The notes under the pieces: model-generated
Seen by the model: only the letters and a program-made list of their open reading frames with translations
Database searches by the model: none
What the model was told of the DNA's origin: nothing
Translations under genes and position numbers: made by a program
DNA from: Estrella lausannensis
GTDB lineage: Bacteria > Chlamydiota > Chlamydiia > Chlamydiales > Criblamydiaceae
Assembly (NCBI RefSeq): GCF_900000175.1
Contig: NZ_CWGJ01000012.1
Location: forward strand, 1-64,000
DNA: 64,000 nucleotides
Direction of reading: 5' to 3'
In this document: positions 1 through 9,638 of the stretch, one piece after another
Layout of the letters: each line of letters starts with the position of its first letter
Numbering within the stretch: the first letter of the stretch is position 1

Positions 1-25
1 TATCTTATCGCTGTCAATTAACATT

Positions 26-45
26 CCGAAGCTCAGAGACTTCGG
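26..45. terminator. Possible hairpin terminator
   Basis: A 6-bp inverted repeat (CCGAAG/CTTCGG) with an 8-base loop is followed by TGTTTT. It could end a gene lying left of the window. The rest of positions 1-327 is AT-rich and shows no convincing gene. Confidence 0.3.
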
Positions 46-327
46 TGTTTTGAGCTTAACGTTTTGTTCGTTTTACGCTCAAATCGAAGTACTAATCTAC
101 ATGATGCCTACATTTTCACGCAAGCGACTTTCTTACGCACACCCTCTTTTTTTTCTATCTCTCTCATTTTCTGTCTATTCTGCGCCTTATTTCCTGTTTT
201 AGCGGCACTGAAAAGGCAGAGCCCTTCTGCTCAAAACAGCGGTTTCCTTATCTTTAAGCCAATTCTTGCAACCAAATCCGCCACTCCATAAAGTGAGGTT
301 GACACAAGTAATCTAACGAGGAGCTTT

Positions 328-939
328 ATGCAGAACATATTGAAGCAATTTATCTTGGGCGCAGCCCTATTCGCGGCTGGAGTGCTTTCATCGGAAGAAA
401 CGATAGCAGACAAGTCTACGGGAAAAACCTTCCCTGTGAATGTCTCTTTCTCTCATGGTGGAAAAGAGTGGAACCTGAACGCCACAGGCGTCTCCACGAG
501 AACCAAGTTTTTTGTGAAAGTCTACAGCGTTGCCAGCTACATCCAAGAGGGCGCCGACTTAAACAAGAACAACGTCTTCAACCAGGCGCTCAATGACAAT
601 TTAGCCAAGCAGTTGACTCAGATCTGGGTCCGCGATGTCGATTCCAAGACAATCAAAGACGGTTATCAGGACACATTCAAGAAAGTGTTCTCCCAGGCTC
701 AGCAGCAGGCACTGCAATCCCAAGAGGAACAGTTTTTGGGCTTCTTCAATGAAAATGCCAGTGTTAACGATAAGCACGTTCTGCGCTGGATCCCCGGAGG
801 CATCATTGAAGTTGAGATCAATGGGGTAAAAAAAGGCGAAGTGCAAAGTCCTGAGTTTGCAAGGGCTGTCTGGAGCATTTGGCTTGGACCGAAGAGTGTA
901 GTTAATAGAGCTCAGCTCGTCTCCCGAGTCGGCGGCTAA
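328..939 (+). CDS. Secreted chalcone isomerase-like protein
   Basis: The 203-residue product starts with a typical export signal (basic start, hydrophobic core about residues 8-21, Ser/Ala-rich end). The mature part matches the bacterial chalcone-isomerase-like family: the block around residues 47-72 with GVSTRTKFFVKVYSVASYIQ is its conserved core, and a Trp-Leu-Gly stretch near the end is also typical. Bacterial members are periplasmic and are thought to bind fatty-acid-like ligands; they are not flavonoid enzymes. An AACGAGGAG ribosome site lies just before the ATG. The gene seems to stand alone, with a GC-rich hairpin after it. The family call is fairly sure; the function is unknown. Confidence 0.8.
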   Translation: MQNILKQFILGAALFAAGVLSSEETIADKSTGKTFPVNVSFSHGGKEWNLNATGVSTRTKFFVKVYSVASYIQEGADLNKNNVFNQALNDNLAKQLTQIWVRDVDSKTIKDGYQDTFKKVFSQAQQQALQSQEEQFLGFFNENASVNDKHVLRWIPGGIIEVEINGVKKGEVQSPEFARAVWSIWLGPKSVVNRAQLVSRVGG

Positions 940-957
940 ACACTTTCTCGCACCGTT

Positions 958-977
958 GCCCGGGGGCATCCCCGGGC
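958..977. terminator. GC-rich hairpin after the chalcone isomerase-like gene
   Basis: A perfect 8-bp stem (GCCCGGGG/CCCCGGGC) with loop GCAT. No T-run follows, so it may be a weak terminator or an mRNA stabiliser. Confidence 0.5.
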
Positions 978-1046
978 ATCTAAACACTCCCCTGCTACAA
1001 CTCTTTTCACCCCCGTCAAAATCAAACACCCACCCCGAGGATCTCC

Positions 1047-1994
1047 TTGGACTTCAAAGTAATCAGCGACTCACGATGCCTAAAGCATGAGACCCCCCTC
1101 TATCACCCCGAAAGTAAGCAGCGCTTTCTTACCGTCGAAAGAGCGCTCAGGGAAAAGGGCCTGCTCAACATCTCCGATCTTCCAACTCCCCGACTGGCAG
1201 CAATGGAAGACCTGCTGCTTTGCCACAGCCCACAGTACATCACAACACTGACCCACGAAATAGAGCGTTTGCGCGAGGGAGAGATCAATCTCCTTTCCAC
1301 CGGAGACGTCTGGATAAGCCCCTTCAGCTTTCTTGCCGCAAAGGCTGCCGCCGGCTCTATGCTGGCCGCCGCCGACCATATCATGGGGGGTTACTGCCGC
1401 AAGGTGTTTGTCAACGCCCGCCCTCCTGGCCACCACGCCACTTCCGATGCCGGTATGGGATTTTGTCTAATCAACAACGTCGCGGTCGCCGCAGCGCACC
1501 TGCTCTACCGCCACCACCTGCAACGCCTGCTCGTTATTGACTGGGATGTTCATCACGGAAACGGCACACAAGATATCTTTTACAGAGATCCCAGGGTCTT
1601 TTACTTCAGCACCCATCAAGAGGGAATCTATCCCGGCACAGGGCTAGCCAGCGAACAGGGAGAGGGAGAGGGCGCCGGAACGACAATGAACAGGCCGGTC
1701 GCGGCCGGAAATGGGGCGTTTGCTAAGATTCAGTCCGCGTTTCAAGACTTGGAAGAGGCAATGGAAAAATATCAGCCTCAGTTTGTTTTGATATCCGCCG
1801 GCTTTGATGCCCATGAATTGGATCCCCTGGGGGGACTAAAACTCAAAACGGAAGACTTTGGCTGGATGACTACGAGAGCTTGCCTCTTAGCGAAGCGCTA
1901 CGCCGAAGGAAGGATAATTTCTGTTCTTGAAGGGGGATATAGCCTCGATGGGTTATATTCTTCCATCAATATCCATCTTGAGGGGCTGATTTAA
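1047..1994 (+). CDS. Histone deacetylase family (class II HDAC/acetoin utilisation-like) hydrolase
   Basis: A 315-residue zinc amidohydrolase of the HDAC/AcuC/acetylpolyamine hydrolase superfamily. The active-site set is complete: RPPGHHA with the His pair at 129-130, the zinc ligands in DWDVHHGNG (Asp167, His169) and in SAGFDAH (Asp254), and the catalytic Tyr in EGGYSL (Tyr298). The length is that of a single-domain bacterial enzyme. The likely start is TTG at 1047 with GAGG upstream; no ATG fits the conserved N-terminus. The substrate cannot be told from sequence and could be an acetyl-lysine protein, an acetylpolyamine or another amide. Export to host histones is only a speculation, as no signal is seen. 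Confidence 0.88.
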   Translation: MDFKVISDSRCLKHETPLYHPESKQRFLTVERALREKGLLNISDLPTPRLAAMEDLLLCHSPQYITTLTHEIERLREGEINLLSTGDVWISPFSFLAAKAAAGSMLAAADHIMGGYCRKVFVNARPPGHHATSDAGMGFCLINNVAVAAAHLLYRHHLQRLLVIDWDVHHGNGTQDIFYRDPRVFYFSTHQEGIYPGTGLASEQGEGEGAGTTMNRPVAAGNGAFAKIQSAFQDLEEAMEKYQPQFVLISAGFDAHELDPLGGLKLKTEDFGWMTTRACLLAKRYAEGRIISVLEGGYSLDGLYSSINIHLEGLI

Positions 1995-2024
1995 TCAGCA
2001 ACCCAAAAGAAAAGCTTTTGAAAT

Positions 2025-2042
2025 GGTTGCCTAAGGGCAACC
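2025..2042. terminator. Hairpin between convergent genes
   Basis: Stem GGTTGCC/GGCAACC with a TAAG loop, between the HDAC-like gene and the adenosine deaminase gene that run toward each other. It is likely a shared terminator. Confidence 0.5.
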
Positions 2043-2050
2043 ACCCAATT

Positions 2051-4240
2051 TTATTGCTCTTCCAGACGGATAACATTCTGAATCATCTCTCCCATCACCC
2101 ACTCTTCAAACCTAATTAAGGCCAGCTCCAGCTTATACTGCTGCGCAGCCTTGGGTGAATTGGCAAGAATAGATTGCACGCGTTGACTTAGCTTGATGTC
2201 ATCACAGCCCATAGTTCCTTTCTGGCACTCTTTAAGAAACAGGAAATCCTCTTTGAGATTGTAGTCCTCATCAAAGATCTCCTCTCCGGGAAGAAAACTA
2301 TATTTGATCTGGTTGCGCGCCAGCCTTTTCAATTGGTCATACGACAGCTTATAGCGGGTTGCGGCAATTTTATATTCGTTGCCAAGAGAGCTGCCATTAA
2401 CCCCCGCATCATCGGTATTGATTGTAACGGGAATCCCTTCATTCAAAAACTTTTTGAATGGGTGGCTTCCATTGACGACCTTTAGCGTCTTTTCATTGCT
2501 GGAAAAACAAGTTTCGACACAGATCTTTTTACTCTTCAAAAGAGCAAGAAGCTCGAACATGTTTTTGTCCTGGGATATGCAAACGGCATGTCCGATACGA
2601 CTCGGATTTCCCAGTTTGATCGCCTTCCTGATCGCCCCTCTCATCGCCTGCTTCGGCACCAGTGCCTCTGTCAGTTCTCCCGCATGCAAGCTTAAGCGGA
2701 CATCAGGCATTCGGTGCTGAAAGTAACGGATCATTTTCAGCTGCGCATCTCTGTTAGTCAGCGCATTCTCATGATGCTCCCGGCCCGAGATTACAATGCC
2801 GACAATCCGGGGATTTGGTCTTTCACGCTCTATCTGAACCAGTCTGAATGCGACGGCCAGATCCGCAAAGAAACTGGGCAAAGGCAATTCGCGGTTCACA
2901 TCCACATTCAATTTAACAACAGTGGGATTGTTAAGGGAAAACAGCGAATCTTTGAAGCCATACTTGTGCAACTCCCTCGGGATGGCATCCGCTTCATCCA
3001 GGTAGAGAACATACTGTCTTGCCACAATATCAATGTACGTAAGAAGAATTTGCAGCTTATCGTCTAAAATCAGCTTTAACTCAACATCCTGTTCATCATC
3101 CTTGATCGGCAGTAATTTGTTATCAAAACGCTCTGCGGTAGGAAAGCTGTTCAAGTAAAGTGTCTTGCGGCAAAGCGTTTCGACCGGAATTTTTTCAGAG
3201 GATTGCGCGCATAACAAGTCGAGTCCTTCGGTTTGAGCGGGCGACGACAACTCAAAACGGCCCAGAATCGTATCCTCGTCCCATCGGCCCTGGCTTTGGG
3301 GCGGTTCTTTCAGAAGATCGAGGTCAAACTCAAAGCCCTTGCTCGTCTCAAGGTAAAATGTTTTCTGTTCATAGGCATCTTTAAGAAGCGGTGCCAGCAG
3401 CTGTGTCAGCTTCAGATATTTTTCTATGCTCTCAAATACTGGAAATGTTTCAAAAAAATGATGGTGGGTCAAACCGGTTTCTACTGTCTGTCCACGAGTC
3501 GTCGCTTTTTGATAATATTTAGTCTGCAAGGAGAAATTGGACATAATCTCGGCCGCGGTCAAGACACCGCTCGACGATGCGTCCCATTTATCTCTCTTTC
3601 TGAAAATGAATGTCTCGGGATCGCATACCAGATCCAGCGATACCGCGTAGCGCAAATAGGTGTTGGCATCAAGTGAACCGGTAAGATGGCAGTGTGTATC
3701 TCCGCCCTTGGGGAACACGCTTAGAAACTGAGTCAGATAGTGCTCGTCCACCATTATTTCCGTCAGAAACTGACCGACACCAAGTTCCCTGCTGGCCTGA
3801 GCGATGTGGCTAATTTGGGACAAAACTCTAGTGTCTATTGCCTGATCATCCCTTGCTTTGCCGTGCATTCCTTCCTTAGGACTTCCACTAGAGCCTCCCC
3901 GGGATATCACATAACAAATCGTGACAGGATCTTCGGCATCGTCGTCGCTCGATTCGGCAGAGATTCTTCCTACCAGCGAAACACTTTCATCACCAACGCG
4001 TGGGACATAGCAACCTATTCGATTTGTAAATTGACTTAGGGGCGAGGTACTGTGCGTGCTGTTGCCTGGCTGTGAGTAAACACCGCCTGTTCGCGTGATG
4101 CTAATGGGCGGCGTCCCTAAGGAGCTGGAAGTACCCTCCCCGGACGAGTTGTACCCTGGAAGAGGTCTTATCTCTAGCGATTGATGCAAAGGAGACTTTC
4201 CTTCCGACGAAAGAAAAGAGGTTTTTTCTGGAGACGACAT
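2051..4240 (-). CDS. Large adenosine deaminase-like protein with Ser-rich N-terminal extension
   Basis: The 729-residue product is about twice the length of bacterial adenosine deaminases. Residues 1 to about 130 are low-complexity and rich in Ser, Gly, Pro and Thr. From about 140 on it follows the adenosine deaminase/ADGF fold. Visible catalytic elements are DTHCHLTGSL (metal-binding His183 and His185), SLHAGE (metal His and catalytic Glu), RIGHAVCISQ and TINTDDAG (Asp pair). Insertions between the first and second motifs resemble the longer eukaryotic/ADGF layout. No signal peptide is seen; the N-terminal region is the sort of sequence used as a type III secretion signal, which is an inference. 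The expected reaction is adenosine to inosine. It lies downstream of hppA on the same strand but 460 bp away. Confidence 0.82.
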   Translation of the reverse strand: MSSPEKTSFLSSEGKSPLHQSLEIRPLPGYNSSGEGTSSSLGTPPISITRTGGVYSQPGNSTHSTSPLSQFTNRIGCYVPRVGDESVSLVGRISAESSDDDAEDPVTICYVISRGGSSGSPKEGMHGKARDDQAIDTRVLSQISHIAQASRELGVGQFLTEIMVDEHYLTQFLSVFPKGGDTHCHLTGSLDANTYLRYAVSLDLVCDPETFIFRKRDKWDASSSGVLTAAEIMSNFSLQTKYYQKATTRGQTVETGLTHHHFFETFPVFESIEKYLKLTQLLAPLLKDAYEQKTFYLETSKGFEFDLDLLKEPPQSQGRWDEDTILGRFELSSPAQTEGLDLLCAQSSEKIPVETLCRKTLYLNSFPTAERFDNKLLPIKDDEQDVELKLILDDKLQILLTYIDIVARQYVLYLDEADAIPRELHKYGFKDSLFSLNNPTVVKLNVDVNRELPLPSFFADLAVAFRLVQIERERPNPRIVGIVISGREHHENALTNRDAQLKMIRYFQHRMPDVRLSLHAGELTEALVPKQAMRGAIRKAIKLGNPSRIGHAVCISQDKNMFELLALLKSKKICVETCFSSNEKTLKVVNGSHPFKKFLNEGIPVTINTDDAGVNGSSLGNEYKIAATRYKLSYDQLKRLARNQIKYSFLPGEEIFDEDYNLKEDFLFLKECQKGTMGCDDIKLSQRVQSILANSPKAAQQYKLELALIRFEEWVMGEMIQNVIRLEEQ

Positions 4241-4704
4241 ACCCGGCTACCTGATATTAAAGTAATAAGTATATAGTTTACTAATTGATTCTTTGGTTCT
4301 TAGGGTCTAGTATTCACACTCTTGCCCAGACTGTCAATACTCGAATTGGAATCGGAGGAAAGGCCTTTGAGCGTCTCACGGGGAGCTCACCATTTGACGC
4401 TTATATCCTAAATTTCCAGTTTACCCCTTAATTCAGGGAACAGTATAAGCCACAAAGCGATTTAATGTAACGTACTTTATATCAAAACAATTGCTATTAA
4501 GTATATTATAAAAGATGATTAAAACTTTTTGAAATTCATTGAGCTTTGCGATGACACATCTGAGATGTGTCTTAGCATTTAGTTTTCGCCACCCTCAAAG
4601 CCAACACAAAATTTTGAGTAGTTTTCGGTATATTTAAGAACAAAAAAAAACAGCCCCCAATCGGGGGCTGTCACAGGCTTGTACTTTTGACTGAAGTAAA
4701 AGCT
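4241..4704. other. Intergenic region without a gene
   Basis: An AT-rich stretch between the deaminase start and the hppA end. It holds a small hairpin at 4553-4571 (GACACATC/GATGTGTC) and the hppA terminator near 4650. No ORF or RNA gene was recognised. Confidence 0.6.
4642..4671 (-). terminator. Rho-independent terminator of hppA
   Basis: On the minus strand a stem ACAGCCCCC/GGGGGCTGT with a short loop is followed by a run of T (A-run at 4642-4650 on the plus strand). It lies about 35 bp after the hppA stop. Confidence 0.9.
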
Positions 4705-6798
4705 TTAAGCGCCGCGCGCAAGCATCGCTAGCAACAGAAGCGCAACGATGTTGGCGATCTTGATCATAGGATTGATCGCAGGGCCGGCCGTATCCTTATA
4801 AGGATCGCCCACCGTATCTCCGGTAACGGCGGCCTTATGCGCCTCAGACCCTTTGCCTCCATGGTATCCCTCTTCAATACGCTTTTTAGCGTTATCCCAG
4901 GCACCACCGCCGGAAGTCATCGACAGTCCTACAAACAGACCTGTTACGACGATTCCAAGAAGCATTGAACCCAAGGTAGCAAACGCCTCGGATCTTCCCG
5001 CCACATAATCGATCACAAAAAAGACCACTACAGGGGCAAGAACAGGGAGAAGTGAAGGAGCGATCATCTCTTTGATCGCCGACTTAGTCAATAGGTCAAC
5101 CGCTCTGCCATAGTCGGGCTTTGCAGTCCCTTCCATCAGCCCTTTAATCTCTCTGAACTGACGTCTTACTTCAACCACCACAGAACCAGCAGCTCTGCCG
5201 ACAGCCATCATGCTTAACGCTCCGAACAGGTAAGGCAGTAAGCCACCGATGAAGAGACCTACCACTACATAGGGGTTCTGCAGCTCAAACTGCGTCACAA
5301 CCTTGGGGAAATAGTGCTGGAGGTCCTCTAAAAACGCAGAGAAAAGGACCAAGGCAGCAAGTCCCGCCGAGGCGATCGCATAACCTTTTGTCACCGCTTT
5401 TGTTGTGTTGCCCACTGCATCGAGCAGGTCGGTTGTTTCCCGTACCTCTTTCGGCAGGTGCGCCATTTCAGCAATGCCGCCTGCGTTATCGGTCACAGGA
5501 CCGTAAGCGTCGAGCGCTACGATCATCCCTGCCAGTGCAAGCATTGTGGTCGCCGCCACGGCAACGCCATAGAGGTGGCCGTTGGCATACGACACCAAGA
5601 TCGCTCCGCAAACGACAAGCACAGGAAGAGCTGTCGCTTCCATCGAAACCGCGATACCTTGGATAATATTAGTACCGTGGCCTGTTGTGGAGGCATCGGC
5701 AATACTCTTGACGGGTCTATACTTGCCTAAGGTGTAGTACTCCGTAATTTTCATGATCAGACCGGTTACCACAAGACCTGTCAAGGCACAGTAGAAAATA
5801 TTCAAACCGGTGAATGTTGTCCCTTCAATAACAAAAGTGGTGTTGAATCCAATCATGGCATTGGTAACAAATCCAATTCCGAAAGCAGAAAAGACGGCTG
5901 TCGCGAACGAACCTTGGTACAAAGCAGCCATGATGTCTCTTGTTCTTCCCAACTTGACAAAGTAAGTACCAAATATAGAGGCTAATGTACAAATGCCGCC
6001 AATTGCCAAAGGATAGAACATCATCGTATCCATCAGGGGGGCGAGATCTCCTACGAACAGCACGCCTGCCAACAGCATCGTACCAACGATGGTCACAACA
6101 TAGGTTTCAAAGAGGTCTGCCGCCATACCTGCGCAGTCTCCAACGTTGTCGCCTACGTTATCGGCGATTACCGCTGCGTTTCTTGGGTCATCTTCCGGGA
6201 TGCCGGCTTCGATCTTACCCACAAGGTCCGCTCCAACGTCAGCGCCCTTAGTGAAAATCCCGCCGCCCAGTCTTGCAAAAATCGAGATCAAAGATGCGCC
6301 AAATCCAAGTGCCACGAGAGGCTCGAGAAGCGCGCGGTCGGCGTAACCCGACATTTTCAGATAGAGGTAATAGACTGTTAAGCCAATCAGGCCAAGACCG
6401 ACAACCAACATTCCTGTGATTGCACCTGACTTGAAGGCTACATCAAGAGCCGGCTCCAAGCCGCCCTTGGCAGCTTCGGTCGTCCTGACGTTTGCCCTGA
6501 CGGAAATATACATTCCCACATAGCCCGCTACTCCGGAAAGAACCGCTCCAATTAAAAAGCCGATACTTACAGACCAGCCGAGCACCCATGTCAAAAGGGC
6601 AAATATAGCGATACCAACTATCGTAATAACCTGGTATTGCCGGTTCAAATAAGCGCTGGCTCCTTCCTGGATTGCGGACGCAATTTTCTGCATCTCCGCT
6701 GTGCCTGCGCTAAGAGACAGGATAGAGCGGATCATGTAAATCCCATAGCCGATAGCTAAGAGTCCGCTCCCTATCACAAGAGCAAAGGATAAATTCAT
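4705..6798 (-). CDS. hppA: Membrane-bound proton-translocating pyrophosphatase (K+-independent type)
   Basis: A 697-residue integral membrane protein, full length for the family, with about 15-16 hydrophobic segments. It couples hydrolysis of pyrophosphate to H+ export across the inner membrane. The PPi-binding loops are present: [21 protein letters not shown] (184-204 in part), the DNVGDNVGD block near 213-221, and the C-terminal [15 protein letters not shown] block. The GNTTKA motif carries Lys467, the residue that replaces K+ in K+-independent pumps; K+-dependent enzymes have Ala there. The start ATG at 6798 follows AAAGAGGAG. It is monocistronic with a strong terminator. In an energy parasite it would recycle biosynthetic PPi into proton motive force. 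Confidence 0.96.
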   Translation of the reverse strand: MNLSFALVIGSGLLAIGYGIYMIRSILSLSAGTAEMQKIASAIQEGASAYLNRQYQVITIVGIAIFALLTWVLGWSVSIGFLIGAVLSGVAGYVGMYISVRANVRTTEAAKGGLEPALDVAFKSGAITGMLVVGLGLIGLTVYYLYLKMSGYADRALLEPLVALGFGASLISIFARLGGGIFTKGADVGADLVGKIEAGIPEDDPRNAAVIADNVGDNVGDCAGMAADLFETYVVTIVGTMLLAGVLFVGDLAPLMDTMMFYPLAIGGICTLASIFGTYFVKLGRTRDIMAALYQGSFATAVFSAFGIGFVTNAMIGFNTTFVIEGTTFTGLNIFYCALTGLVVTGLIMKITEYYTLGKYRPVKSIADASTTGHGTNIIQGIAVSMEATALPVLVVCGAILVSYANGHLYGVAVAATTMLALAGMIVALDAYGPVTDNAGGIAEMAHLPKEVRETTDLLDAVGNTTKAVTKGYAIASAGLAALVLFSAFLEDLQHYFPKVVTQFELQNPYVVVGLFIGGLLPYLFGALSMMAVGRAAGSVVVEVRRQFREIKGLMEGTAKPDYGRAVDLLTKSAIKEMIAPSLLPVLAPVVVFFVIDYVAGRSEAFATLGSMLLGIVVTGLFVGLSMTSGGGAWDNAKKRIEEGYHGGKGSEAHKAAVTGDTVGDPYKDTAGPAINPMIKIANIVALLLLAMLARGA

Positions 6799-7003
6799 AT
6801 TCTCCTCTTTATTCGTTTTGTTTTTTTGAAATTGATCACTGTCTTTAAAGATTTTCCACGATTTGAGATTGAGTTCATTTCGGTATAAGCAATACAGCTT
6901 AAAAAAGAAAAAATTTTCACTTTTTGTGGTAAAATGAACGCGCGAGAGGAAATTGCCTTATTTCAGAAGGCCCTAATTGAAAGAGGATAACGGTCAATGT
7001 ATC

Positions 7004-7165
7004 ACACCGAACGTGCTTCAAAATTTGGTCTTTGGCAACGAGAAAGCTCCCCAAAATGGAAGGACTGTAAGTCTCCTAATAGTAAAAGCTTGAGACGACT
7101 TGCATTCTTTCAATCTAGGGGCCTTTCTCAAAGCTCGCACGCCAATTATCGAGACGCTTTCGGTG
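7004..7165. repeat. TATACCGAAAG-type palindromic repeat, decayed full-length copy
   Basis: A 162-bp copy with degenerate ends (ACCGAACGTG ... CGCTTTCGGT) and the family's inner blocks (GGCAACGAGAAAGC, CTCCTAATA, GACTTGCATTC). It lies between hppA and the AAA ATPase gene. The rest of 6799-7416 shows no gene. Confidence 0.75.
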
Positions 7166-7364
7166 CTAATTGATACTATGACCTTTGCTCTCTCTCTATC
7201 ACAGCAACTTTCACGCAGGCGAAAAACCACTTATTGAGTTCATTTCACTACGAGAGACCATCCGCAAACAGATTTCGTCTGATTTCAGCCTACGGGCAGT
7301 CTGCAAAGTCAAGAGGATGCCATAACCTTACATTTATGAGGAGTCAAAATTGGAATGTAAACCC

Positions 7365-7390
7365 GGAGGCCATCAACCGCTTTAGCCTCC
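7365..7390 (-). terminator. Possible terminator of the AAA ATPase gene
   Basis: Stem GGAGGC/GCCTCC with a 14-base loop just after the stop of the minus-strand gene. The T-run is weak. Confidence 0.4.
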
Positions 7391-7416
7391 CATCTTTATT
7401 GTAAAAAACTTTTCGA

Positions 7417-9396
7417 TCACTGATCGATCTGCATCCCAATTTTCATTTTGGCAAGCGTCTGATCGACCACTGCTTGTGTGACCTTAACGAAGACTCTCTC
7501 CCCCTCACTTTCGCTCAAGTTGCCAATTGCCCCATCCATGTCGTCCATCACCTTCTCCAAGGTAGGAAGATGATATTCCATATCCAGAAAGAGACCCAGA
7601 CCCTCCCTCTCTTTATGGGAGGAAGGCCCCTGCTCTACCGCCGATATCGTTTCATGAAGAGAACTAAACAGAGCGCGGCGGGTCGCAGCTACCTTTTTAT
7701 AGTTTTTCAACATCTCCCCAATCCGACGATTCTCGCTCTCTTCCCTGCTCGCATCCCGAATTTCACGCCCCTGTCCCTTCCGCTTCGGCTTGACGGATTG
7801 GATACTTTCAGTGGCATGAAGCCTTACCGCCTCTACCTCCGCATGCAGATCGCTGAGTTTTTTAGTTTTCCAACTCTCCTCAAACACCTTTGCCACTGAA
7901 GATATACAGAGGTCGAGAACCGACAAAGCGAAAGCCGGTTGCCCCTTCTTCTTAAAATCTTCATCCTCTTCTATTTTTGTCAGCAGGTACTCGAGCACCT
8001 CTGTTTCGGCAAAAACATGGGAGGAAGAGGCTTGCTGTCTTTTGAGAAGGATCTGTAAAAGGGCTTCACGTTCGATCGATTTGATCTCCATCAAATTAAA
8101 CCTTCGTAAAAAGGCAGGGTCTCCCTTTGGTTTATCCGCCTCGGCTTCAGCTCCTCCCCCAGCAATATGCTCTTTGAACTCATGGTCCGTAGTCGCTGCA
8201 ACGCACATCAGATCAGGTCTATCAAGCAACGGCTTTAAAAAATCAGACAGGGAGCTTTTGTTTTTCAGTGCGACATGCACCTCGTCAAAAAACAGGATCA
8301 CTTGGTCGAGCCTTCTGATCCGGTTGAGAAGAACCTTCATCTGATCGGCGTAACCGAAAAATCCTCCCGATACCAAGCTTGCCGTGTTGACCAAAAACAC
8401 TTTCCTGCCTTTGAGCGAATCGGGCACATCACCGCGCGCGATCCTTCGGGCAACCCCTTTAACAATCTCTGTTTTACCCACCCCCGATTTTCCAACCAGC
8501 AAGACATGATTCTTCTGCTTACACTCCTTGTTATCGAGCATGTGGATCATTTCATCGATTTCCGCCTCTCGCCCGATGACTTGACCTATACGCCCCTGTA
8601 GAGCATCCAGTGTCAAGTTCGATTCGCAATGCGGCAAAGTATCGGGACACGGCCTTAGAAAACGGATATATATCGTCATCAGCACCATTAAAACAGCGAC
8701 CACACCGGCTGTGATGGCATAAACTTCAAGGCCCGCTGCGGGAAGGAATAATTTGATCAGAACCGAAATCACCGCCGGTATCATGAAAAATTTGTAGTAG
8801 ATATCGAGCATCGCCTGAGCTTCCCATGCCGACTGAGGATCTTTACCGACATCGAAAAGAGTAAAGGCGATGAGGAAGATATCGATGATGTTGGTCAAAA
8901 AGCTGACAAAGGCCTTCCAGATTTTCGTGATCTCCCACGACTGATCTTTAAATTCCACTTCACTTTCGACCAACTTAAGTTTGCAGTCAGCAAGATAATC
9001 TGCAACATCTTGCAAGCCCTCATATTTATCCTGTATGATAGCTTTTACCGCTTCTAAATCGAGGCAGTCAGAAACCCATTTGGGCGCGCCCTCCCCTCCC
9101 CTTTCTGCACTCACCAGCCAAGCGGCCATCAAAAACAGATCCAGCGAGCCTGGTTTTAGCTTGGCAAGCTCTTCTTTTAACAGCTCTTTGCATTCTCTAT
9201 CCGGCTCCTGTTGCAGCAGATTTTGCAGCAACTCTTTTAGATTCGAAAGGTCTATCGACTCGCTGCTTTCGTCCAAACTTCTTAACGCCCTAAAGAAGTT
9301 CTCCCAATCGGACTTATCGATCGTTTCCTGACGAAAGGAAGAAGCCTGAAAAGGAACGAAAAGACGATCCGCGGTGCTAATTTGTGCAGTGGACAT
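7417..9396 (-). CDS. Membrane-anchored ClpB/ClpA-type AAA+ ATPase with one AAA domain
   Basis: 659 residues. Residues 1-150 are helical and hydrophilic. Three hydrophobic segments lie at about 160-183, 203-218 and 223-246. A single AAA+ module of the ClpA/ClpB first-domain type follows: GREAEID at 275-281, Walker A GKSGVGKT at 302-309, Walker B VILFFDEVH at 366-374, a sensor-1-like AATTDHEF at 400-407 and an RRFN arginine-finger-like site. There is no second AAA domain and no Clp N-domain, so it is not ClpB itself. It probably assembles at the inner membrane with the ATPase in the cytoplasm. The substrate and partner are unknown. Confidence 0.82.
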   Translation of the reverse strand: MSTAQISTADRLFVPFQASSFRQETIDKSDWENFFRALRSLDESSESIDLSNLKELLQNLLQQEPDRECKELLKEELAKLKPGSLDLFLMAAWLVSAERGGEGAPKWVSDCLDLEAVKAIIQDKYEGLQDVADYLADCKLKLVESEVEFKDQSWEITKIWKAFVSFLTNIIDIFLIAFTLFDVGKDPQSAWEAQAMLDIYYKFFMIPAVISVLIKLFLPAAGLEVYAITAGVVAVLMVLMTIYIRFLRPCPDTLPHCESNLTLDALQGRIGQVIGREAEIDEMIHMLDNKECKQKNHVLLVGKSGVGKTEIVKGVARRIARGDVPDSLKGRKVFLVNTASLVSGGFFGYADQMKVLLNRIRRLDQVILFFDEVHVALKNKSSLSDFLKPLLDRPDLMCVAATTDHEFKEHIAGGGAEAEADKPKGDPAFLRRFNLMEIKSIEREALLQILLKRQQASSSHVFAETEVLEYLLTKIEEDEDFKKKGQPAFALSVLDLCISSVAKVFEESWKTKKLSDLHAEVEAVRLHATESIQSVKPKRKGQGREIRDASREESENRRIGEMLKNYKKVAATRRALFSSLHETISAVEQGPSSHKEREGLGLFLDMEYHLPTLEKVMDDMDGAIGNLSESEGERVFVKVTQAVVDQTLAKMKIGMQIDQ

Positions 9397-9638
9397 AATA
9401 GGTTGATCCTAAAGTTAGCGGTTAAAGAAGCAGGTCAAAGGGCCGTAGCAAGTCCTGCCCGGCCAAGACACGAAAATGCAGAGCGAAAAACTCCATAAAA
9501 CAGAGACAGAAAATCATATCTAAAGCACGGAAACCAAGAAAGGAATATCTCTCTGGATTTGTTTCAAATTTTATGTTAACGCATAAAGTGAGTGAACTCA
9601 CCCTTTGACCGCAAAATATATTTTGAAAGGAGCCCCCC

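Noticed and set aside
64-291. 75-codon ORF with a hydrophobic segment
   Set aside because: No ribosome site, overlaps an opposite ORF, and the composition looks like AT-rich intergenic DNA.
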